A DNA stretch of 40,185 nucleotides. It comes from an uncultured Lachnospiraceae bacterium (GTDB lineage Bacteria > Bacillota > Clostridia > Lachnospirales > Lachnospiraceae). Position numbers and translations under genes: made by a program. The stretch spans positions 1 to 40,185 of the forward strand of contig CABUZU010000004.1 in the NCBI GenBank assembly GCA_902496125.1. Direction: 5' to 3'. Positions 16,693 to 24,369 of this stretch are shown in pieces (the stretch's first letter is position 1; every line of letters begins with the position of its first letter). The notes beneath the pieces are model-generated. The model did not search any database and was not told the DNA's origin. It worked only from the letters and a program-made list of their open reading frames with translations.

Positions 16693-16749
16693 AACCGTAT
16701 TTACACAGTTTCTGTTTTTTATTATGCCTCATTTTCTCCATTTTTGCAA
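16693..16749 (-). promoter_or_regulatory. Leader and promoter of mini-CRISPR array 1
   Basis: Minus strand: -35 TTGCAA (16744-16749), 17-bp spacer, -10 CATAAT (16721-16726). Next to the repeat is the hairpin AACTGT-GTAAAT-ACGGTT (16693-16710), with one G-U pair. By my count 51 of 58 positions match the leader of array 2, and both promoter elements are identical. Confidence 0.75.
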
Positions 16750-16760
16750 GATTTTTTTCA

Positions 16761-16834
16761 AAAAAGTCGGTCGATCTCTGACTCCTTTTCACTATAAGTG
16801 TAGAAGTTCTGACTGATAACCGACCGACTTTTTC
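16761..16834 (-). terminator. Terminator of the Ig-like gene, start of cassette 1
   Basis: Outer stem GTCGGTCG/CGACCGAC (16821-16828 with 16766-16773) with a long internal loop that holds a further small CACT-TAT-AGTG hairpin; U-tract on the minus side. The stem sequence recurs at the end of the cas operon (23603-23646), so it appears to be part of the duplicated cassette. Confidence 0.75.
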
Positions 16835-16836
16835 AC

Positions 16837-17475
16837 TTATTTTACAACCTTAATTGAAAATGTTATCTTCTGATTTGTTTTCGTATTCGTGCAAGTAACT
16901 GTTGTCTTTCCAGCTTTAATTGCTCTAAATTCTACTTCATCTCCAACTCGTTCATCATCATCAAAGCGAACAATCTTCTTATTTCCAATACTCCATTTTA
17001 AATATCTGTCCTTTAATCCAGCATATTTATTTACTTCTAAATCAAAATCTTGACCGACTCTAACCGTTCTGCTTGTTTTAACTGCTGCAGTAATCTTCTT
17101 TTGAGCTTTCTTTACTGTTACTGTAAAATCTACTTTTTTGCTAGTTCCTTTGATGTAGCAACGAACCTTAGCTGTACCAACCTTCAATGCTCTCATCTCG
17201 ATTTCATCATCGCTTCTATCATCATCATCAAAACGAATATACTTTGAACCTGATAAAATCTTCCATCTAAGATAATCATCTTCTGCATTTTTTGGTGTCA
17301 TCTTTACTTTTAATTCAAAGTCTTGACCTGCATACACGGTAACGGTTTGTTTACCAACTGCTGTTATCTTTTTCGGTTTTACATTACTATCCGCTTTTAC
17401 TGGCATTACTAACAAACCAATCATCATCGCTATCATTGCAACAACTGCCACACGTTTTAATAAAATATTTCTCAT
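16837..17475 (-). CDS. Secreted protein with two tandem bacterial Ig-like (BIG2-type) domains
   Basis: 212 aa. A signal peptide (basic MRNILLKR, then hydrophobic VAVVAMIAMMIGLLVM, cleavage near VKADS) is followed by two repeats of about 85 residues, each running ITAV/ITAA - VGQDF/AGQDF - RFDDD - DEIEMRA/DEVEFRA - VTV/KVV. The repeated RFDDD acidic patches could bind cations, which is inference. An in-frame ATG at 17493 overlaps the AAGGAGGA Shine-Dalgarno, so the real start is 17475. No sortase signal or other anchor is visible, so it is probably released or wall-associated non-covalently. Divergent from a two-component system that shares its control region. Function unknown. Confidence 0.8.
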   Translation of the reverse strand: MRNILLKRVAVVAMIAMMIGLLVMPVKADSNVKPKKITAVGKQTVTVYAGQDFELKVKMTPKNAEDDYLRWKILSGSKYIRFDDDDRSDDEIEMRALKVGTAKVRCYIKGTSKKVDFTVTVKKAQKKITAAVKTSRTVRVGQDFDLEVNKYAGLKDRYLKWSIGNKKIVRFDDDERVGDEVEFRAIKAGKTTVTCTNTKTNQKITFSIKVVK

Positions 17476-17506
17476 TTTCTCGTCCTCCTTCATGTGATAT
17501 AATGTT

Positions 17507-17540
17507 ATTATGTCAAAGAAACATTAAAATAACATTAAAA
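17507..17540. promoter_or_regulatory. Response-regulator direct repeats between Ig-like gene and two-component operon
   Basis: AACATTAAAA occurs twice (17520-17529 and 17531-17540), 11 bp apart, the one-turn spacing used by OmpR/PhoB-family regulators. On the minus strand the pair ends 7 bp before a -10-like CATAAT (17507-17512) with no matching -35, as in activator-dependent promoters. The adjacent regulator probably turns on the Ig-like gene. Confidence 0.6.
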
Positions 17541-17551
17541 GAGGTTTTTTT

Positions 17552-18232
17552 ATGAAAATATTAATTGTAGAAGATGAAAAAGATTTAAGAACTATTTTAG
17601 AAAAACGTCTAAAAAAATTATATACCGTTGATTCTTGCAAGGACGGCGAAGAAGCCCTTTCTTATTTAGATGTTTACACTTATGATTTAATCCTTCTTGA
17701 TATTATGCTCCCTAAAATCGACGGCCTATCTGTTTTAAAAACATTACGAAATCGAAAAATCAAAACACCAGTAATCTTATTAACTGCAAAAAATATGGTC
17801 GAAGACCGTGTACGTGGACTTGATACCGGAGCGGATGATTATCTGATCAAACCATTTGCCTTTGATGAACTTCTCGCTCGCATTCGTGTACTATTACGTC
17901 GTACCTCTGATAATACTACAAATACAATCCAAGTAGGCGATTTAGTTTTGCATACACAATCCCGTAGCGTTACTCGCGGTGACAAACAAATCGAACTCAC
18001 TCACAAAGAATACCAACTATTAGAGTACATGATGCACAATCCCAATATTATTTTAACCAGAAATCAACTTGAACAGCGAATCTGTGACCAGTCCTATCAA
18101 GGTGGTTCTAATTTAATTGATGTCTACATTCGATATTTACGAAAGAAAATTGATGATGGATTTGAAGTAAAAATGATAAAAACCATTCGAGGAACCGGCT
18201 ACAAACTTGAGGGAAATACAAATGAAGAATAA
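17552..18232 (+). CDS. OmpR-family response regulator
   Basis: 226 aa. The receiver has IVEDEKD (acidic pocket), LILLDIMLPKIDG (phospho-Asp) and YLIKPFAFDELLAR (Lys). The winged-helix domain has ELTHKEYQLLEYMM and VYIRYLRKKIDDG and ends KTIRGTGYKLE. It overlaps the kinase gene by 11 bp and has direct repeats just upstream. Signal and regulon are unknown, but the divergent Ig-like secreted protein is the obvious target. Confidence 0.93.
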   Translation: MKILIVEDEKDLRTILEKRLKKLYTVDSCKDGEEALSYLDVYTYDLILLDIMLPKIDGLSVLKTLRNRKIKTPVILLTAKNMVEDRVRGLDTGADDYLIKPFAFDELLARIRVLLRRTSDNTTNTIQVGDLVLHTQSRSVTRGDKQIELTHKEYQLLEYMMHNPNIILTRNQLEQRICDQSYQGGSNLIDVYIRYLRKKIDDGFEVKMIKTIRGTGYKLEGNTNEE

Positions 18233-19568
18233 TCTAAAATATAAAATCACACTATGCTATACTGCACTTTTAGCAATATTAGTTTCTGCTACATTAATTG
18301 GTCTTCTCTTCTTCTCCGAATACTACATCATTGATGGAGCTAAAACGGAATTAAGTGATGAATTATCCGATTTTTGCAAAGAACTTACGAAACACCAAGA
18401 TGATAACCTCTCCTATGCCAGATATTATGATGACGGTGTTTTATTAAGCATTTATGATGAACACCAAGATTTTTTAACAGGATTATATCCAGATGAATTT
18501 CCCGAAGAAACACCATTGCAATTAGGAAATACACGTAAACTCACACTGGGAAAACACCATTGGATTTTCCAAGATAAACAATTTCAATTAGAAGGTAAAA
18601 CCTATTGGCTTCGTGGAATTTATTCTCTCGACCTTTTAAATGGATTACACAAACAAATTTTAAAGTTTTGGATTATCATCGTCCCTTCATTCCTTTTGTT
18701 AATTAGCTTCGTTGGATATCAAATGTTGAAAAAAACTCTACATCCCGTTTATACCGTTACAAAAATGGCTGATGATATTTCTAAATCCAATGATTTATCC
18801 CTTCGTCTACCACAACCTCAAACCAATGACGAACTTGCCTATATGACAAAAACCTTCAACTATATGTTAAATCACTTAGAAGAAATTTTTCTACGTGAAA
18901 CCCAATTTACCTCCGATGCTGCTCATGAACTACGCACACCACTTTCTGTTATTAGTTCACACTGCGAATATTGCTTAGAAGACCTCCCTTTAACAGAAGA
19001 AATTCGTGCTGAACTTACAATTATTTACAAAAAAGCTCAATCAATGTCAGACTTAATCAACCAGTTGTTAATGATTGCTCGTGCAGAAAGCGGAACTTAT
19101 CAATTGAATCTAGAAGAAGTTGATTTGGATTTCATTCTTGAATCGATTTTAGAAGAATTAGAAGAAAAAGCCTCTAATCATTACATTAGACTGCATTTAT
19201 CTAATCACACTGAAGATTCTAAAATTTACTGCGATGTCTCACTCATTATACAGATATTTTCTAATTTAATTGAAAATGCTATCAATTATAATACCGAATA
19301 TGGACATGTAGATGTAATTTTAGAAAATGAATCTGAGGGATTTCGTATTCAAATTAAAGATACTGGTATTGGTATCGCTCCTGATGAAATTGATAAAATT
19401 TGGAACCGTTTTTATCGTGTGGATGCCAGCCATTCCCAAGTAACGGGATTCGGTCTTGGATTATTTATGGTTCGATGGATGGTGGAAATCCATCATGGAA
19501 AAATTGAAGTACAGAGTATTCCTAATTTAGGAAGTATTTTTACCGTTTATTTACCCCCAAAAAGCTAG
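18222..19568 (+). CDS. Sensor histidine kinase with HAMP domain
   Basis: 448 aa. Membrane helix 1 at about residues 7-28, a roughly 110-residue extracytoplasmic sensor domain, membrane helix 2 at about 145-168, then HAMP, H box TSDAAHELRTPLSVISSH, N box NLIENAINYN, and G boxes KDTGIGIAPDE and GFGLGLFMV. The reading frame opens at a TTG 15 bp upstream, but GAGGG is positioned for the ATG at 18222. Classic arrangement for an envelope-stress or cation/lipid sensor; the ligand is unknown. Confidence 0.92.
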   Translation: MKNNLKYKITLCYTALLAILVSATLIGLLFFSEYYIIDGAKTELSDELSDFCKELTKHQDDNLSYARYYDDGVLLSIYDEHQDFLTGLYPDEFPEETPLQLGNTRKLTLGKHHWIFQDKQFQLEGKTYWLRGIYSLDLLNGLHKQILKFWIIIVPSFLLLISFVGYQMLKKTLHPVYTVTKMADDISKSNDLSLRLPQPQTNDELAYMTKTFNYMLNHLEEIFLRETQFTSDAAHELRTPLSVISSHCEYCLEDLPLTEEIRAELTIIYKKAQSMSDLINQLLMIARAESGTYQLNLEEVDLDFILESILEELEEKASNHYIRLHLSNHTEDSKIYCDVSLIIQIFSNLIENAINYNTEYGHVDVILENESEGFRIQIKDTGIGIAPDEIDKIWNRFYRVDASHSQVTGFGLGLFMVRWMVEIHHGKIEVQSIPNLGSIFTVYLPPKS

Positions 19569-19597
19569 ATTACAAAATTTGTAATCTAGCTTTTTTA
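19559..19597. terminator. Terminator after the two-component operon
   Basis: Stem AAGCTAGATTACAA with its complement around a 2-6 nt loop, A-rich before and TTTTTT after. It shares the CTAGATTACA core with the three other terminators of the island (16549, 21806, 23399). Confidence 0.85.
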
Positions 19598-19613
19598 CTT
19601 TCATTTTTCCAGA

Positions 19614-20315
19614 TTAAATGCTTCTATCATTTTTTATCTGTTCAATGATTTTTCCAATATTACACGTAACTTGTCCTTTACATTTATGAATATCTTCATT
19701 AATTTTCTTTTCTTGTTCAATAGCAATATCTATTTTTTTCGCTAATTCCCCAATCATTGCATTTTTCTTTGGATTAATTCCAGTCCTTGCAAGCAATAAT
19801 TGATAAATAAATGTTTAATGTCCATCTTTTTCATTCATAATAATTTGCTTTTCATTTGGCTTAATATCTTCCTCATAAGAATTTTCATAATGTAATAATA
19901 AAAACAACTCAAACTCAGGATTACTAACTGCCAATATATTCTCTTTTTCTCCCATAGTAATTAGTGCATCATAATCAATCACCTTTTTTTCAAAAATATC
20001 TGCATCGAATACAATAATCATTTTGTCTCTCTCTTTATCGAATGATATTTCTGAATTTTCCTTTTGTTTCTCCGCAAATTCAATCAAACGCCTTGGAAAG
20101 GAAATATCTTTATCACCTTCTGTTTTTTCAAGCAATCTTATATCTATTAATGGATGGATATTCAATTCTTTTCTCATATCAATTAATTTTTTAAAGTACC
20201 AAGTTTCTGTATTTGCACCTTCACATATGAAAAAATATTTACGATAAGGCTCAATCTGTTCTTTTTTATTAGTACTTCTACTATTCCAATTTGTGTAACT
20301 TCTTACTGGAGGCAA
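19614..20315 (-). pseudogene. RloB-family (toprim-like) protein interrupted by an in-frame stop
   Basis: RloB-type proteins pair with RloA ATPases in restriction/abortive-infection contexts. The N-terminal 166 residues (TTG start at 20315 after GGAGG) contain YFFICEGANTETWYFKK and MIIVFDADIF, the acidic toprim-like motifs, and SNPEFELFLLLHYEN. The frame ends at TAA (19815-19817), but the same frame continues without a shift: TFIYQLLLARTGINPKKNAM, then IAIEQEKKINEDIHKCKGQ and NIGKIIEQI, the usual RloB C-terminus. So a single base change to TAA appears to have split a gene of about 233 codons. Restarting at the TTG at 19796 would give only a 60-residue fragment. It follows RloA with a 2-bp gap. 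Confidence 0.8.
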
Positions 20316-20317
20316 TA

Positions 20318-21679
20318 CTATTCCTCCTTCCCTTCTGTAAATTCAAATGTTGAAAATACTGGTATTGCACCATATCGTCCTTCTAAATATGCCTTACTTA
20401 ATACCTTATCATATCTTTCCTTAAAACAATCTAATGAATAGATAGTACTTGCATTTTCTGCGTTACGTTCTATAAACCAAATTTCATCTCTTCTAAAAAT
20501 AGTTTGTTCCATAATTGATGACTCGTGTGTTGTAAACAGAAGTTGCATATGTTGTTTATCATGCAATTGCATAAATAATTGTAGAAATCGCTCTGTTAAT
20601 TTCGGATGCAAACTTCTTTCTAATTCATCTACTACATAAAGAACATCTTCTCGTTTATTTAACAACATATCCATTAAATCAAATAATCGTCTAGTACCAT
20701 CTGACTCTTCATCAAACCCAAATTCATAAAAAGATTTATTATGATTTAATCGTATTGTTGTAACCTTGGGTTCAGAATGACCATCTACTTCAATATTAAA
20801 GAAAGTTTCTTTTGACCTCATTGTCATTTTAAATTCTGAGCTTTCATGTTCTTTTATTTTATTTTTTACATGTTGCATCATTTTATCAAATACTGATTTA
20901 GGCATAGAATTTGATAACTCGTCTAATGTAATTTCTTCAATCTTTACTTGACTAATTCCAGTATCAAATGTTTGAATCAATTTATTAATAAGTTTTAAAG
21001 AATTATCATCATAGTAATACTCTAAATCAATCAATGGAGTATCAGGTGTAATAATTACAATATGATTTTGAATCCAGTCATATATATCTCTAAAAAATAA
21101 TAACTTAGATTGTTTACTATATTTTTTTCCTCGATTCATTTCAGTTAAAAACAATGACGTTTCATTTCCTTCAAAATCATCTGCATAAGTTTCAAATTTA
21201 TTTTTCTCTATATTTGTTAAAGTAATACTATCATTTAATATTGGACGTTTATTTCCCTCTCGTTCAAACAAACACCTTGCTGAACCATTTTGATATAATT
21301 CATAGAGCCACTCACCAGTTACTTTTCTTTTACTTAAGATTACTGAAAAACCATATGCATAAAATTTATTACCAATTGTAATTTGAATTTCAAAATTGCT
21401 TTCTCTTTCTTTATTCTCTTTCCTATTTTTACAAAACATCTGAATTGCTTCTATTGGAATTCCATTACAAACACTATCTTTAAAAAACTTAAAAAACAAT
21501 ACTAAATTTGTCTTACCTGATGCATTAGCACCATAAACAACTGCATATTTCAATAATTGAGTACTCTTTACCTTTAGTTTATGATTGGCATTTGTTCGTA
21601 TCTTATTTGAAGAAATCATTGTCAGCTCTGCTGCTTCATCAAAAGACTTAAAATTTTCAATACTTACTTTTACTAACAT
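20318..21679 (-). CDS. RloA-like AAA15/OLD-type ATPase
   Basis: 453 aa SMC/OLD-like ATPase. It opens with MLVKVSIENFKSFDEAAEL, then Walker A VVYGANASGKTNLV, signature region FGFDEESDGTRRLFDLM, Walker B VLYVVDELERSLHP and switch LFTTHESSIME. This is the AAA15/RloA arrangement that accompanies RloB; such pairs are found in phage-defence and type I restriction loci. The partner here is broken, so the system may be inactive, or the ATPase may act with the truncated protein. A promoter with perfect -10 lies upstream. The C-terminal GGAGGAA also serves as the RloB ribosome-binding site. Confidence 0.87.
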   Translation of the reverse strand: MLVKVSIENFKSFDEAAELTMISSNKIRTNANHKLKVKSTQLLKYAVVYGANASGKTNLVLFFKFFKDSVCNGIPIEAIQMFCKNRKENKERESNFEIQITIGNKFYAYGFSVILSKRKVTGEWLYELYQNGSARCLFEREGNKRPILNDSITLTNIEKNKFETYADDFEGNETSLFLTEMNRGKKYSKQSKLLFFRDIYDWIQNHIVIITPDTPLIDLEYYYDDNSLKLINKLIQTFDTGISQVKIEEITLDELSNSMPKSVFDKMMQHVKNKIKEHESSEFKMTMRSKETFFNIEVDGHSEPKVTTIRLNHNKSFYEFGFDEESDGTRRLFDLMDMLLNKREDVLYVVDELERSLHPKLTERFLQLFMQLHDKQHMQLLFTTHESSIMEQTIFRRDEIWFIERNAENASTIYSLDCFKERYDKVLSKAYLEGRYGAIPVFSTFEFTEGKEE

Positions 21680-21703
21680 TTCTGCACCTCCATTCCTATT
21701 TTT

Positions 21704-21732
21704 ATTATAATTTCAATTCTTCTTAGAGTTAA
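21704..21732 (-). promoter_or_regulatory. Promoter of the rloAB-like operon
   Basis: Minus strand: -35 TTAACT (21727-21732), 17-bp spacer, -10 TATAAT (21704-21709). The -35 is embedded in TTAACTCTAA, identical to one arm of the palindrome upstream of the ATPase at 21904-23313. Confidence 0.65.
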
Positions 21733-21805
21733 TATAAATTGCTATATTTAGAGATTTTTTCGTTATATACCGCTCTATTTTGTCAAATTTTAAAATCAAT
21801 AACAT

Positions 21806-21850
21806 ATAAAAAGAACTAGACTACTAATTTTTATGTAATCTGGCTTTTTT
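21806..21850 (-). terminator. Terminator of the ATPase/DUF234 gene
   Basis: An imperfect stem of the CTAGATTACATA family (21814-21824 with 21834-21844 region) followed on the minus side by GTTCTTTTT. Degraded relative to its relatives at 16549 and 23399. Confidence 0.6.
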
Positions 21851-21903
21851 ATCTATTCTAAATTTTAAATTTTCTTAACTGATAGCTCGTATTTTTTCCT
21901 CTT

Positions 21904-23313
21904 TTACCTATCATACAAAAGTCTTTGAATATCAATAAGCATAATATCCGAATTATTTTGGGCTTCCTTTTCCACTGCCTCTGTAAATCCCGATTTTGAA
22001 AACAATGCATACCATGTATGTTCTCTCTTCTTCTTAAAAACATCTGCTTTTTCTTTCAGTCCTTCTAATACAGATAAATCCAACTTTTCATTACGCCACT
22101 TACATTCTCCAATTAAATAATCTTTTCCATCACTAGCAATTAAATCAATCTCCACTTGGCTACGTGTAGACGAATTTGCTCCCCACCATCTACCAATGGA
22201 CGTAAATAGGAAAGGCAAGTTGCACTTTGCATTTTGTTCAATCAAATAATCGGTACATACTTTTTCAAAAACCACACGCATATAGTTACTATAATCAGGT
22301 TCAATTTTCTTTTTCCAAACTGCCTGATTTGCTCCCGTCTCAATAAGTGTTCTGTTAGCCAACACATATCGATACCAAAATCGAAACATTAAATCAGAGA
22401 TTCCATAAATTGTTTTTCTAGAAGATTCCTTATCACCGAATGGAGTTTCTTTATACAAAATTCTCAATTCACACAAGGTCTTTATATATTTTAAACACTT
22501 TGCACTTTCTTCTCCAATTTTTGTCGATATCTCATTTGCCTTTGTTGCACCACTTGCAATCGCTTCAATAATTGCACTATATACACCTGGTTCATTGACT
22601 TCTTGATGTAGAAGTAGTAACGGCTCTTCATACAAATAAGCAGTTACCTTTAGAAAAGCTCGCTTTATATTTTCTTCAAAATTCTCATGTCCCTGTACCT
22701 GCTGCAAATACAATGGTGTTCCACCAAAAGCTCCATACAATTTCAATTTATCCTCATCTGAAAAACCTTCAAAGAATTGCATACTTGTCTGATAATTAAA
22801 AGCCTTCATATGCAATTGCCCTGTACGTCTACCAAACAAAGGACTCTTTGAACTAAGCACCTCTTTTTCCATAAATCCCATATAGCTACCACACAACACA
22901 ATAAACAAATTTCCATTCTTTAATTTATGGTCAATCAAATGCTGTAATTCTGAAAGCAATGCACGATTTCCTTTTACAAGATATGGAAATTCATCAATTA
23001 CTAAGACTAGCCTTTTACTACCTTGTCTATCATCAATATAAGATAACACATTTGTCCAAGAAGAAAATGGCTCTAAGGTTTCTTCTTGATAAAAATCAAA
23101 TACAAACTTCGAAAATTTTTCTAAATTCAATTTACTATTGCTCTGCTGTGCAGAATAAAAAATGGAATCCTTTCCCTTACAAAACTCATTCAGAAAAGTA
23201 GTCTTACCAACACGCCTACGACCATACAGAACAAATAGTTGGAATTTCTCTTGAATATATAGCTCTTCTAAATCAGCAAGCTCCTTCTCTCTTCCAATAA
23301 ATATTTCTTTCAA
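21904..23313 (-). CDS. Archaeal-type AAA ATPase with DUF234 (PD-(D/E)XK-like) C-terminus
   Basis: 469 aa. IGREKELADLEELY opens the ATPase_2 domain; Walker A is YGRRRVGKTTFLNEF and Walker B LVLVIDEFPYLV. A winged-helix-like middle (SAIIEAIASGATKANEIS) is followed by the DUF234 nuclease-like end VEIDLIASDGKDYLIGECKW, whose D...ExK arrangement looks intact. Family members are common in Clostridia and archaea; function is unknown. Translation starts at TTG after AAGGCGG. Its promoter carries a 31-bp near-perfect palindrome, so it is probably tightly repressed. It lies immediately downstream of mini-CRISPR cassette 2. Confidence 0.85.
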   Translation of the reverse strand: MKEIFIGREKELADLEELYIQEKFQLFVLYGRRRVGKTTFLNEFCKGKDSIFYSAQQSNSKLNLEKFSKFVFDFYQEETLEPFSSWTNVLSYIDDRQGSKRLVLVIDEFPYLVKGNRALLSELQHLIDHKLKNGNLFIVLCGSYMGFMEKEVLSSKSPLFGRRTGQLHMKAFNYQTSMQFFEGFSDEDKLKLYGAFGGTPLYLQQVQGHENFEENIKRAFLKVTAYLYEEPLLLLHQEVNEPGVYSAIIEAIASGATKANEISTKIGEESAKCLKYIKTLCELRILYKETPFGDKESSRKTIYGISDLMFRFWYRYVLANRTLIETGANQAVWKKKIEPDYSNYMRVVFEKVCTDYLIEQNAKCNLPFLFTSIGRWWGANSSTRSQVEIDLIASDGKDYLIGECKWRNEKLDLSVLEGLKEKADVFKKKREHTWYALFSKSGFTEAVEKEAQNNSDIMLIDIQRLLYDR

Positions 23314-23335
23314 AATTACACCGCCTTGTACTTAA

Positions 23336-23394
23336 TTAACTTTAAAGTAAATTACTTTAGAGTTAATTATATGTGTGTTTTTGTGAATTGTAAA
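23336..23394 (-). promoter_or_regulatory. Promoter and 15+15-bp palindromic operator of the ATPase/DUF234 gene
   Basis: Minus strand: -35 TTTACA (23389-23394), 17-bp spacer, -10 TATAAT (23366-23371). Directly downstream, arms TTAACTTTAAAGTAA (23336-23350) and TTACTTTAGAGTTAA (23352-23366) form an inverted repeat with one mismatch around a single centre base, well placed to block transcription. Confidence 0.7.
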
Positions 23395-23398
23395 AGCA

Positions 23399-23436
23399 AA
23401 AAACTAGACTACATATTTCTATGTAATCTAGTTTTT
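23399..23436 (-). terminator. Terminator of mini-CRISPR cassette 2
   Basis: 14-bp stem (23402-23415 with 23420-23433), same sequence as in cassette 1, with the U-tract on the minus strand. It separates the array from the ATPase gene promoter. Confidence 0.8.
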
Positions 23437-23531
23437 AATAAAATTCCTTATAGGAAAGGTACAACTAACAATGACGGTCGATGAAGCTTACTTTCCCATT
23501 CCGTTTCAATTCCTCATAGGTACGGTACAAC
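23437..23531 (-). CRISPR. Mini-CRISPR array 2: two 29-nt repeats, one spacer
   Basis: Leader-proximal repeat 23503-23531 reads GTTGTACC...ATTGAAAC on the minus strand; the last eight bases are the classical crRNA 5' tag of Cas6-processed type I/III systems. The distal repeat 23437-23465 keeps the first 8 bases exactly but has lost the tag (ends TTTTATT) and gained a TTCCT/AGGAA hairpin. The single spacer is 37 nt (23466-23502). It directly follows cas6 in the direction of transcription, so it belongs to the type III-D operon. With no cas1/cas2 near, the array may be frozen. I see no protospacer for the spacer in this window. Confidence 0.85.
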
Positions 23532-23588
23532 AACCGTATTTACACGGTTTCCACTTCCTATTATGCCTCATTTTCCCCATTTTTGCAA
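23532..23588 (-). promoter_or_regulatory. Leader and promoter of mini-CRISPR array 2
   Basis: Minus strand: -35 TTGCAA (23583-23588), 17-bp spacer, -10 CATAAT (23560-23565). A perfect hairpin AACCGT-GTAAAT-ACGGTT (23532-23549) abuts the first repeat. Conserved with the leader of array 1. Confidence 0.78.
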
Positions 23589-23602
23589 GCTTTTTCTAAA
23601 AG

Positions 23603-23646
23603 AAATCGGTCGATAAATATTCATACAATTACCGACCGACTTTTTT
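23603..23646 (-). terminator. Terminator of the cas operon
   Basis: Stem GTCGGTCG with CGACCGAT (23633-23640 with 23605-23612), directly after the cas6 stop codon, with TTTCTTTT on the minus side. It separates cas mRNA from the array promoter. Confidence 0.78.
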
Positions 23647-24367
23647 ACAAAATTTCAAACATTCCAAACCCTTGAGCATTCTTACTTCCAAGTCCTGTCT
23701 GATATAAAAAGTCCAAATATTTTCTCTTACCCGCCAATTGATAAGTTCCATACCACCCTACGACATAACTAGATTGATACTTCGTTACAAATTTTTTAGT
23801 GGTTCTTCCTGCTGCCAACTTCATTGTAATTGGCATCGTTGGACTTATTCCATAATAAGCTTGATATTTACGATAAAAATTCTCATTGACCTTATCGTAA
23901 AATTCTTCTTCCTCAGGATTATAATAATACGTTTCATTCGTATCCAAGTCTGTCGAATATACCGTTAGTGGTGATTTCATTCGTATCAATAATTCATTTT
24001 CCTCTACTGTATAATCGTATAATTCTAAATGAATGTCACTACAGAGTCTATCTCCAAATAAAACTCCATTTCTCCAAATACTCTCGCCCAACAGACGAAT
24101 TAGTAAAGGTTCGGGACTTCTTACTTCAAATGACACATAGTTATAAAAAGTAATTTGGCGATTTTTAATTCGATATTCTCCTTCCAATTGACTAAACTGG
24201 AACATCTTGTACTGCCTCTGCCCTCTAGGATACCCTCCAGAGTGTAAAAACTCTGAATAATCTGGCATGACTGAAAGGGCATGGTAGATTATGGACTGAA
24301 GAATGTGATTGTAGTTAATTGGAAGGGATAATGGAATATCTAGTGCAATATGTATCGTTAATTGCAT
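23645..24367 (-). CDS. cas6: CRISPR repeat endoribonuclease Cas6
   Basis: 240 aa. Cas6 cuts the repeat RNA and leaves the 8-nt tag on each crRNA. The N-terminal ferredoxin-like fold shows INYNHILQSIIYHAL, and the C-terminal glycine-rich loop is GLGSKNAQGFGMFEIL, the family's most diagnostic segment. The His in the first helix is a candidate catalytic residue. Last gene of the operon, 2 bp after the upstream RAMP gene, followed by a terminator and the array. The length is normal. Confidence 0.95.
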   Translation of the reverse strand: MQLTIHIALDIPLSLPINYNHILQSIIYHALSVMPDYSEFLHSGGYPRGQRQYKMFQFSQLEGEYRIKNRQITFYNYVSFEVRSPEPLLIRLLGESIWRNGVLFGDRLCSDIHLELYDYTVEENELLIRMKSPLTVYSTDLDTNETYYYNPEEEEFYDKVNENFYRKYQAYYGISPTMPITMKLAAGRTTKKFVTKYQSSYVVGWYGTYQLAGKRKYLDFLYQTGLGSKNAQGFGMFEIL

Positions 24368-24369
24368 AA

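Noticed and set aside
16649..16693. Possible plus-strand transcription of the mini-arrays
   Set aside because: The -35/-10 elements, crRNA-tag orientation (ATTGAAAC), G-U pairs in hairpins and terminator U-tracts all fit the minus strand only.
23466..23502. Spacer 2 shares CGGTCGAT with the nearby terminators and GATGAAGCTTA with the amidohydrolase gene (about 2096-2106)
   Set aside because: Matches of 8-11 bases are expected by chance in 40 kb; not evidence of self-targeting.
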